Of a stretch of DNA of 14,780 nucleotides, positions 1 to 5,738 are shown piece by piece (position 1 is the stretch's first letter; the number at the start of each line of letters is the position of its first letter). A program made the translations under genes and the position numbers. The DNA is taken from NCBI GenBank assembly GCA_012274165.1, contig JAAPAA010000179.1, positions 1-14,780 on the forward strand, given 5' to 3'. The notes beneath the pieces are model-generated. The model was not told the DNA's origin, ran no database searches, and saw only the letters and a program-made list of their open reading frames with translations. This DNA is from Thiobacillaceae bacterium (GTDB taxonomy: Bacteria; Pseudomonadota; Gammaproteobacteria; Burkholderiales; Thiobacillaceae).

Positions 1-1
1 A

Positions 2-91
2 AAAGGCAGCAAGCACGATGCGCTGGCCGATATTTACGAGTCGATTGAAGAGATGAAGTATTACCGCGAGCACTTTATTCGCAACGAATAA
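2..91 (+). CDS. orn: Oligoribonuclease, C-terminal fragment
   Basis: This is the last 29 codons of a gene that enters from the left edge, ending at TAA 89-91. The visible peptide contains HDALADIYESIEEM and YYREHFI and ends in RNE. The family's C-terminal helix has the same pattern, with a conserved HxAxxDIxES stretch followed by YYREHF. The histidine and aspartate in that stretch belong to the DEDD exonuclease active site. Oligoribonuclease is a cytoplasmic 3'-5' exonuclease that degrades very short RNAs and linear dinucleotides such as pGpG, and it is often essential in proteobacteria. The gene converges on hemH with a 24-bp gap. The assignment rests on the short tail only, but that tail is distinctive. 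Confidence 0.85.
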   Translation, partial: KGSKHDALADIYESIEEMKYYREHFIRNE

Positions 92-115
92 AGGATCCGG
101 GGACCCTTGTCGAAT

Positions 116-1219
116 CTAGTTGCGTGCGCCGAGGTTCAGTGCACGCGTTCTGCTGGCCTGCCGGGCTTCTTCGTCGGCATTGCGCGCACCCTCAAGGCTG
201 ACCCAGCCGCCCAGATTGTCCAGCGCGATCTGGCCGAGCGCTGCGATCCATTTTGGATGTTCGTTGAGTGCGGGGATGTAGCGAAATTCCTTGCCGCCGG
301 CTGCGATGAATGTGGCGCGGCCTTCGATCGCCAGCTCTTCCAGGGTTTCCAGACAGTCGGCAGTGAAGCCGGGTGCCACTACGTCCACCCGCTTGACGCC
401 TTCCTTGCCAAGCGCTGCCAGGGTTTTGTCGGTGTAGGGTTGCAGCCATTCGGCGCGGCCGAAGCGCGACTGGAAGGTGAGGCGGAATTGCTTCGCTTCG
501 AGTCCGAGTGCTTCGGCCAGCAGGCGTCCGGTTTTCTGGCATTCGCAGTGATAGGGGTCGCCCTTGTCCAGCGTGTAACGCGGCACGCCGTGAAAGCTCA
601 TGACGAGCACGTCGGGGCGGCCGTTTTTTTGCCAGTCGTCGCGGATGTTGCTGGCGAGTGCGTGAATGTAGGCGGGGTGGTCGTGGTAGTGCTTGAGCGT
701 GCGCAGCGCGGGCTGGTTGCGGGTTTTGAGCAACCAGGAAAATGCCGCATCGAACGCGGTGGCGGTGCTGGACGCCGCATATTGCGGGTAGGCCGGCAAA
801 ATCAGGATGCGGTCGCAGCCTTCTGCTTTCATCCGCGCCAGGGTGGCGGGAATCGACGGCTGGCCATAGCGCATGGCGTATTCGACTTTGAGCGGGCTGG
901 TGAGTTTTTCACCGAGCCAGCCATGCAGCAGCTTGGCCTGTTTTTCGGTGTGTACCCGCAACGGTGAGCCGTCAGCGGTCCAGATTGCAGCATATTTTTC
1001 GGCGGATTTTTTCGGGCGGGTGTTGAGGATGATGCCGTTCAGAATCAGCCACCAGACCAGACGCGGGATTTCCACCACGCGCGGATCGGACAAGAACTCT
1101 TTCAGGTAGGGCCGCAGCGCCTGCGCGGTAGGAGCCGCCGGCGTGCCCAGATTGACCAGCAGGATGCCGGTGCGGACGGGCTGGCCGTGGACGTAATCGG
1201 GTTCTTTAAGGTATGTCAT
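116..1219 (-). CDS. hemH: Ferrochelatase (protoheme ferro-lyase)
   Basis: The gene encodes 367 residues, a normal length for bacterial ferrochelatases. The enzyme inserts Fe2+ into protoporphyrin IX, the last step of protoheme synthesis, at the cytoplasmic face of the inner membrane. Visible family marks are the N-terminal GILLVNLGTP (residues 18-27), the signature around MSFHGVPRYT with the metal-binding histidine at about H210, and GFTADCLETLEE (about 284-295), which carries the conserved acidic partner. The reading frame stays open further upstream to 1369, but that extension lies inside hrcA and is arginine-rich without family similarity. The start is therefore ATG at 1219, giving MTYLKEPDYV. 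This ATG shares one base with the hrcA stop (TGATG), which suggests translational coupling to hrcA. The protein has no transmembrane helix, as usual for proteobacterial forms. Confidence 0.96.
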   Translation of the reverse strand: MTYLKEPDYVHGQPVRTGILLVNLGTPAAPTAQALRPYLKEFLSDPRVVEIPRLVWWLILNGIILNTRPKKSAEKYAAIWTADGSPLRVHTEKQAKLLHGWLGEKLTSPLKVEYAMRYGQPSIPATLARMKAEGCDRILILPAYPQYAASSTATAFDAAFSWLLKTRNQPALRTLKHYHDHPAYIHALASNIRDDWQKNGRPDVLVMSFHGVPRYTLDKGDPYHCECQKTGRLLAEALGLEAKQFRLTFQSRFGRAEWLQPYTDKTLAALGKEGVKRVDVVAPGFTADCLETLEELAIEGRATFIAAGGKEFRYIPALNEHPKWIAALGQIALDNLGGWVSLEGARNADEEARQASRTRALNLGARN

Positions 1220-2235
1220 CAATGATGGGAAAGTGCACTCGACAAGAGTCTGGCTGTGATGTCGACGATCGGCACTACGCGTTCGTAGGCCATGCGGGTG
1301 GGGCCGACCACGCCGAGGGTGCCGACCACCTGGCCGTCGACTGAGTAGGGCGCGGTGACCAGGCTGCATTCGTCGAGCGGCAGCAACTCGGATTCGCCGC
1401 CGATGAAGATTTGCACCCCGGCTGCATTGCGCGACTGGTCGAGCAGTTGCAACAGGCCGGTCTTCTGTTCGAAAGCGTCGAACAGGCGGCGCAGATTGCC
1501 CATGTTGCTGGAGAGTTCGTTGACGTTCAGCAGATTGCGGCTGCCCGACACCACCACGTTTTCGTGGCTGGCGTCCGCAGCCTGACTGCCCGCGTCCACC
1601 GCAGCGGTCATCAGGCGGTTGATGTCGTCGCGTACGCGGCCGAGTTCGTCGCGCAGTTTGGCGCGCACCTGGTCGAAGCGGTGACCGGAAAAATGCTGAT
1701 TGAAATAGTTGGCAGCCTCGGTCAGGACGGAGGCACTGACGGCCTGCTCGGTGAGGATGACGCGGTTTTCGACTTCGCCTTCCATGGTGACAATGATGAG
1801 CAGGATGCGCTTTTCAGACAGGCTGATGAACTCGATCTGGCGGAACGCCGGGTTGCGGCGCGGCGTCATCACCAGCCCGGCAAACTGGCTGAGGTCGGAC
1901 AGCAGGGTGGACGCTGCGGTCATCAGGTGCTGTGGGTCGGACGAGGCCAGACTGTGTTCGAGCTGGTTGACTTCGACCTGCGCCAGCGGACGCATGGTGA
2001 GCAGGGTATCGACAAAAAAACGGTAGCCGCGTGGGGTTGGAATGCGCCCGGCCGAGGTGTGCGGACTGGCGACAAAGCCCATCTCTTCGAGATCGGCCAT
2101 GATGTTGCGGATGGTGGCGGGCGACAGATCCAGACCGGCATGTTTCGACAGGGTGCGCGAACCGACCGGTTCGCCGTCGACGATATAGCGTTCAACCAGG
2201 GTTTTCAGCAGGATACAGGCGCGGTCGGTAAGCAT
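1219..2235 (-). CDS. hrcA: Heat-inducible transcription repressor HrcA
   Basis: The gene encodes 338 residues, full length for the family. HrcA represses chaperone operons such as groESL and dnaK by binding the CIRCE operator, and GroEL modulates its activity. The N-terminal winged helix-turn-helix is clear in ILLKTLVERYI, GEPVGSRTLSK and LSPATIRNIMADLEEMGF (about residues 8-54), followed by SAGRIPTPRGYRFFVD. The remainder is the GAF-like and dimerisation part. The start is ATG 2235, which gives the typical MLxxRAxILLKTLVERYI beginning. No ribosome binding site precedes it; a TATAAT sits six bases upstream instead. It is the first gene of a two-gene unit with hemH. I see no CIRCE element (TTAGCACTC-N9-GAGTGCTAA) in the window, so its targets are elsewhere. 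Confidence 0.96.
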   Translation of the reverse strand: MLTDRACILLKTLVERYIVDGEPVGSRTLSKHAGLDLSPATIRNIMADLEEMGFVASPHTSAGRIPTPRGYRFFVDTLLTMRPLAQVEVNQLEHSLASSDPQHLMTAASTLLSDLSQFAGLVMTPRRNPAFRQIEFISLSEKRILLIIVTMEGEVENRVILTEQAVSASVLTEAANYFNQHFSGHRFDQVRAKLRDELGRVRDDINRLMTAAVDAGSQAADASHENVVVSGSRNLLNVNELSSNMGNLRRLFDAFEQKTGLLQLLDQSRNAAGVQIFIGGESELLPLDECSLVTAPYSVDGQVVGTLGVVGPTRMAYERVVPIVDITARLLSSALSHH

Positions 2236-2241
2236 GCCATC

Positions 2242-2247
2242 ATTATA
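2242..2247 (-). promoter_or_regulatory. -10 box of hrcA, abutting the start codon
   Basis: Read on the minus strand, a perfect TATAAT is followed by six bases (GATGGC) and then the hrcA ATG. At standard sigma-70 geometry transcription would start on the A of the ATG, giving a leaderless message. I find no convincing -35 hexamer at 16-18 bp spacing. The match is exact but short, and the promoter role is inferred. Confidence 0.5.
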
Positions 2248-2332
2248 AGGGAGCGGGGAGAGGGTGATGAGCGGTTGGCGCGGGCTGAAACGGAATTGCC
2301 TGCGTATTGTCCACCGTACACCGCTCGCCCTT

Positions 2333-2338
2333 TATAAT
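2333..2338 (+). promoter_or_regulatory. -10 box of nadK, close to the start codon
   Basis: A perfect TATAAT lies eight bases upstream of the nadK ATG, separated from it by CGCCCCCC. There is no Shine-Dalgarno-like purine run between them. The expected start of transcription is within about two bases of the ATG. TTGTCC at 2307-2312 resembles a -35 but is 20 bp away, which is too far for a standard promoter. Confidence 0.5.
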
Positions 2339-2346
2339 CGCCCCCC

Positions 2347-3219
2347 ATGCAAACCCCTTTTCATACTGTTGGCCTGGTCGGGAAATATGACAACCCGGAG
2401 ATGCACGATTCGGTGCGTGCGCTTGCCGAATTCCTGCAGACGCGCGGACATGTCGTTCTGCTTGCCAGCCAGACGGCCGAGCGATTGAATCTTCGCGATT
2501 GTCCTGCCCGCAGCCTGCATGACCTGGCAACCGAGAGCGATGTGGTTGTGGTGATGGGCGGCGACGGCACCATGCTGTCGATTGCGCGCGAGCTGGCGCC
2601 GCACGGCGTGCCGCTGATCGGCATCAACCAGGGGCGGCTGGGCTTTCTCACCGACATCACGGTGGATGACATGTTCGATGCGGTGGCTGAAATTCTCAGT
2701 GGACAGTACGTGGCGGAAGAACGCATCCTGCTCAACGGCCAGGTGCGGCGCGGCGGTGAGACGGTGTTCGAATCCACCGCGTTCAACGATGTGGTGGTCG
2801 GCAAGGGCGGCTCGGGCCGCCTGATCGATCTGGAAATCGCCATCAACAGCGAGTTTGTTTACAGCCAGCGCGCCGATGGCCTGGTCGTCACCACGCCGAC
2901 CGGCACCACGGCCTATGCGCTGTCGTCGGGCGGCCCGATCGTGCATCCGACACTGGAGGCAGTGGCGCTGGTGCCGATCTGCCCGCACACCCTGTCGGCG
3001 CGTCCGATCGTGGTCAGCAGCCATTCGCGTATCGAGCTGCACCTGACCTATGCCGACGATGCGCGCGTCCATTTCGATGGCCAGCACCATTTCGATCTGT
3101 TCAGCGGCGACCATGTCTGGATCACCCGCGCCAACCGTCCGGTCACCCTGTTGCACCCGCATTCCTACAGCTACTACGACACCCTGCGGCAGAAGCTGCA
3201 TTGGGGCAAGAAACTCTGA
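2347..3219 (+). CDS. nadK: NAD kinase (ATP-NAD kinase)
   Basis: The gene encodes 290 residues, normal for the proteobacterial family. It phosphorylates NAD+ to NADP+ in the cytoplasm and so sets the supply of NADPH for biosynthesis and oxidative defence. The diagnostic GGDGT motif is at residues 71-75, with D73 as the catalytic aspartate, followed by the conserved INQGRLGFLTD (93-103). FND at 146-148 and TPTGTTAYALSSGGP (183-197) form the NAD-binding site and the glycine-rich segment of the family. The ATG at 2347 gives an N-terminus that leads directly into the first beta strand (TVGLVGKYDNPE). There is no visible ribosome binding site. recN follows after seven bases, so the two are likely cotranscribed, an arrangement common in beta- and gammaproteobacteria. 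Confidence 0.97.
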   Translation: MQTPFHTVGLVGKYDNPEMHDSVRALAEFLQTRGHVVLLASQTAERLNLRDCPARSLHDLATESDVVVVMGGDGTMLSIARELAPHGVPLIGINQGRLGFLTDITVDDMFDAVAEILSGQYVAEERILLNGQVRRGGETVFESTAFNDVVVGKGGSGRLIDLEIAINSEFVYSQRADGLVVTTPTGTTAYALSSGGPIVHPTLEAVALVPICPHTLSARPIVVSSHSRIELHLTYADDARVHFDGQHHFDLFSGDHVWITRANRPVTLLHPHSYSYYDTLRQKLHWGKKL

Positions 3220-3226
3220 GCAGTTC

Positions 3227-4882
3227 ATGCTCGCCCATTTATCCATCCGCAATTACCTGCTGGTCGAATCGGTTGAACTCGATTTCGCGCCGGGACTCAC
3301 GGTGCTCACCGGCGAGACCGGTGCGGGAAAATCGATTCTGGTCGACGCGCTGGCGCTGGCGCTGGGCGATCGCGCCGAGGGCGGCGTGGTGCGCAGCGGC
3401 GCGCCGCGTGCCGAAATCGCCGCCGGGTTTGTGGTGGAGGGTCTGCCGCAGCTGGCAAGCTGGCTCGAGGAAGCGGGGTTTGCCGTGGATGATGGCAGCC
3501 TGATTCTGCGCCGGGTGATCGAGGCGGGCGGCCGTTCGCGTGCCTTTATCAACGGCAGCGCCGCGCCGCTGACCCAGCTTAAGGAAGCCGCCGAGTTTCT
3601 GCTCGACATCCATGGCCAGCATGCGCACCACGCGCTGCTGCGCCCGCAAACCCAGCGCGAGGTGCTCGATGCGTATGCGGGCGCGCAGCAAACCGCTGCC
3701 ACTGTCAGCACCGCCTGGCATGCCTGGCAGGGTGCGCGCCAGCGGCGCCTCGACGCCGAATCCCACGGTCAGGCGCGGCAGATCGAACGCGAAGGCTTGC
3801 AGCTGGCGGTGGAAGAACTGCGTGCGCTGGGCGACGATCTCGCGCGCTGGGACGACATCCAGACCGAGCACGCGCGACTGTCGCACGTCACCACCCTGAT
3901 CGAAGGCAGCCAGGCGCTGATCGACGGACTCGATGAAGGCGAAGCCGCCGTCTCCAGCCAGCTGGGCGACATGAGCGCGCGGCTCGATGCGATGCAGGCG
4001 GTGGACGACAGCCTGAAGGAGGTGGCGACGCTGCTGCATTCCGCCAGCGCCGATCTGGCCGAGGCCGTGCATGCGCTGCGCCGTTATTCCGACAGCCTGA
4101 ATCTCGATCCTGAACGCCTGAACGAGCTGGATGCTTTGTTAAGCGACATGCACCGGCTGGCGCGCAAGCACCGGGTGCAGCCCGATGCGCTGGCCAGTCT
4201 GCTTGAACGCTTTCGGACACGACTGGCCGAATTGGCCGCCAGCGACGATCTCGACACGCTGCAGGCCAGCGAAGAGGTCACCCTGGCGCACTACCAGCAC
4301 GCGGCCAACCAACTCAGCGCGTTGCGCCGCAAAGCCGCAACCGCGCTGTCGAAACAGGTCACCGCCGCAATGCACGAACTGGCGCTGGCAGGCGGCCAGC
4401 TCGACATCCAGTTGCAGCCGGCGAGCGAACCGCGAGCGCACGGGCTGGAAGACGTCAGCTTTCTTGTCGCCAGCCACACCGGCCTGGCGCCGGGGTCGCT
4501 TGCCAAGGTGGCATCGGGCGGCGAGCTGTCGCGCATCAGCCTGGCGATCCAGACCGCGCTGTCCGGCGTGGCCGGGGTGCCGACGCTGATTTTCGACGAG
4601 GTCGATGTCGGCATCGGCGGCAGCGTCGCCGAAGCGGTCGGGCGGCGTCTGGCCAAGCTGGGTGAAACCCGGCAGGTGCTGGTCATCACCCATCTGCCGC
4701 AGGTGGCCGCGCGCGGCACCCAACACCTGCGCGTCGCCAAGCAAGCCAACGGCGGCTTCGTTTCGTCCAACATCGAATTGCTCGATGCTGCCGCGCGGGT
4801 GGAAGAACTCGCCCGCATGCTGGGCGGCATCAAAATCACCGCCACCACCCGGCAGCACGCAGCAGAGATGCTCGCCGGGTGA
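3227..4882 (+). CDS. recN: DNA repair protein RecN
   Basis: The protein has 551 residues, close to the E. coli length of about 553. RecN is an SMC-like ATPase that acts at double-strand breaks together with RecA. The N-terminal half of the ATPase shows Walker A GETGAGKS (29-36). The middle is a long coiled-coil-type segment rich in Ala, Leu, Arg and Glu (about 150-360). The C-terminal half shows the ABC signature ASGGELSRISLAIQ (about 428-441), Walker B LIFDEVDVGIGG (about 452-463) and the switch stretch VITHLPQVAA. The frame is open upstream to 3050, but that part overlaps nadK in another frame. The start is ATG 3227, giving MLAHLSIRNYLLVE, the expected first strand. No LexA box is visible just upstream; expression probably follows nadK. 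Confidence 0.96.
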   Translation: MLAHLSIRNYLLVESVELDFAPGLTVLTGETGAGKSILVDALALALGDRAEGGVVRSGAPRAEIAAGFVVEGLPQLASWLEEAGFAVDDGSLILRRVIEAGGRSRAFINGSAAPLTQLKEAAEFLLDIHGQHAHHALLRPQTQREVLDAYAGAQQTAATVSTAWHAWQGARQRRLDAESHGQARQIEREGLQLAVEELRALGDDLARWDDIQTEHARLSHVTTLIEGSQALIDGLDEGEAAVSSQLGDMSARLDAMQAVDDSLKEVATLLHSASADLAEAVHALRRYSDSLNLDPERLNELDALLSDMHRLARKHRVQPDALASLLERFRTRLAELAASDDLDTLQASEEVTLAHYQHAANQLSALRRKAATALSKQVTAAMHELALAGGQLDIQLQPASEPRAHGLEDVSFLVASHTGLAPGSLAKVASGGELSRISLAIQTALSGVAGVPTLIFDEVDVGIGGSVAEAVGRRLAKLGETRQVLVITHLPQVAARGTQHLRVAKQANGGFVSSNIELLDAAARVEELARMLGGIKITATTRQHAAEMLAG

Positions 4883-5373
4883 AGCGCCTGATTGCCTCGC
4901 TTTGCCTGCTGCTGGCCGCCATTGCGCCCGCGTGGGCGGATACGATGAGCGGCGTTGTCTTTGTGGTCATCGATGGCGATACCGTCCTGTTCAAACCTGA
5001 CTCCTATGGCGCTGTCTCGCGCGCTTTCCTGAAGGTTCGCCTCGCCAATATCGATGCGCCGGAGAAAGACCAGCCGTATGGAGACGACGCCACGCGTGCG
5101 CTGAGCGCGCTGGTGCTGAATCAACGGGTGGAGGTGACCACGGTTGCGATTGATGCCTATGGGCGGACGATTGCGCAGATTCAGCAGGGCGCCATGCAGG
5201 TGAATACCGAACTGGTGCGGCGTGGAATGGCCTGGGCCTCGACCTATCGCCGCAACGCTGAATTGAAAGCGGTGCAGCGTGATGCGCAGCATGCACCACG
5301 TGGACTGTGGCTGGGGATTGCGCCGGTAGCTCCCTGGGTGTGGCGGAGAGAACGTTCAGCAGCTGCGCATTGA
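4879..5373 (+). CDS. Secreted staphylococcal-nuclease-like (thermonuclease) protein
   Basis: This 164-residue protein begins with a signal peptide: KR, then a hydrophobic run LIASLCLLLAAIAP and an AWA|DT cleavage site near residue 20. The mature part is one SNase fold (OB-fold). Residues matching the staphylococcal nuclease active site are visible: IDGDT (D32, D34), VRLANIDAPE (R54, D59, E62) and YGRT (R96). It should be a Ca2+-dependent phosphodiesterase acting in the periplasm or outside the cell. The start is GTG 4879, which overlaps the recN stop as GTGA, so translation is probably coupled to recN. The C-terminus (WVWRRERSAAAH) lacks the Excalibur domain that some family members carry; an Excalibur domain is instead encoded by the facing gene. 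The family call is secure, while its biological role is unknown. Confidence 0.93.
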   Translation: MKRLIASLCLLLAAIAPAWADTMSGVVFVVIDGDTVLFKPDSYGAVSRAFLKVRLANIDAPEKDQPYGDDATRALSALVLNQRVEVTTVAIDAYGRTIAQIQQGAMQVNTELVRRGMAWASTYRRNAELKAVQRDAQHAPRGLWLGIAPVAPWVWRRERSAAAH

Positions 5374-5374
5374 G

Positions 5375-5662
5375 CTAAAACCTACTATCGTTTTCGCATG
5401 GATCGCCGTCGTGGTCGCCATCCATTTTTGTACCTGGACAATTGTTAGAGAAATACTCCGCTTCAGCTCGAGATGTCATTTCGGAGCAATGCACTCTGCC
5501 ATCGCAACTGAATGACGGAGAAGTTGTGGTGCCAGCAAACGCTTGTCCAATATTCGTTTTTCCTGAATTCGCTAATGCGTCATTTGGACTGCTAGCAGAG
5601 TGTTTATCGTAAGCGTTCCATGCACCAAGCCCAATCAAGATTAAAAGAATAATTTTCTTCAT
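5375..5662 (-). CDS. Small exported Excalibur-domain protein
   Basis: The product has 95 residues with an N-terminal hydrophobic segment (MKKIILLILIGLGAW), either a signal peptide or a membrane anchor, and a low-complexity Ser/Asn/Thr linker. A C-terminal Excalibur domain follows: CDGRVHCSEMTS, NNCPGTKMDGD and DHDGDPCEN. The DxDxDGxxCE loop is the EF-hand-like calcium-binding motif of this family, and the cysteines are conserved. ATG 5662 is preferred to the in-frame TTG 5665 because a GAGG stands eight bases before it. The gene faces the nuclease gene with one base between the stop codons. Its composition is clearly poorer in G+C than its neighbours (28 of 60 bases at 5581-5640 by hand count), suggesting recent acquisition. 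Excalibur domains often accompany SNase domains, so a shared extracellular role is plausible but not shown. Confidence 0.88.
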   Translation of the reverse strand: MKKIILLILIGLGAWNAYDKHSASSPNDALANSGKTNIGQAFAGTTTSPSFSCDGRVHCSEMTSRAEAEYFSNNCPGTKMDGDHDGDPCENDSRF

Positions 5663-5670
5663 CAATTACG

Positions 5671-5674
5671 CCTC
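5671..5674 (-). promoter_or_regulatory. Ribosome binding site of the Excalibur gene
   Basis: GAGG on the minus strand lies eight bases before ATG 5662 and five before the alternative TTG 5665. The spacing favours the ATG. Confidence 0.5.
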
Positions 5675-5738
5675 AGTGTGAAGTTCATGTAGGGCAGATA
5701 AGGGCGCAGGCCATTATCCGTTGCATGGACACGCTTAC

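Noticed and set aside
92..115. A bidirectional terminator between orn and hemH
   Set aside because: The 24-bp gap holds a BamHI-type palindrome and short G and C runs but no stem followed by a T-run on either strand.
107..967. A 286-codon plus-strand frame opposite hemH
   Set aside because: It is the shadow of ferrochelatase, whose motifs are intact on the minus strand.
1219..2346. A CIRCE operator near hrcA
   Set aside because: I looked for TTAGCACTC paired with GAGTGCTAA in and around the hrcA promoter and found neither half.
2332..3252. A 306-codon minus-strand open frame opposite nadK
   Set aside because: It covers the full NAD kinase gene and its translation shows only the His/Arg/Gln-rich pattern of a reverse-strand shadow.
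5663..5738. An integron attC-like site before the Excalibur gene (CTGAGGCGTAAT on the minus strand)
   Set aside because: Only one half loosely resembles an attC end; I could not find the matching opposite core or a credible pairing arm, and no integrase is present.
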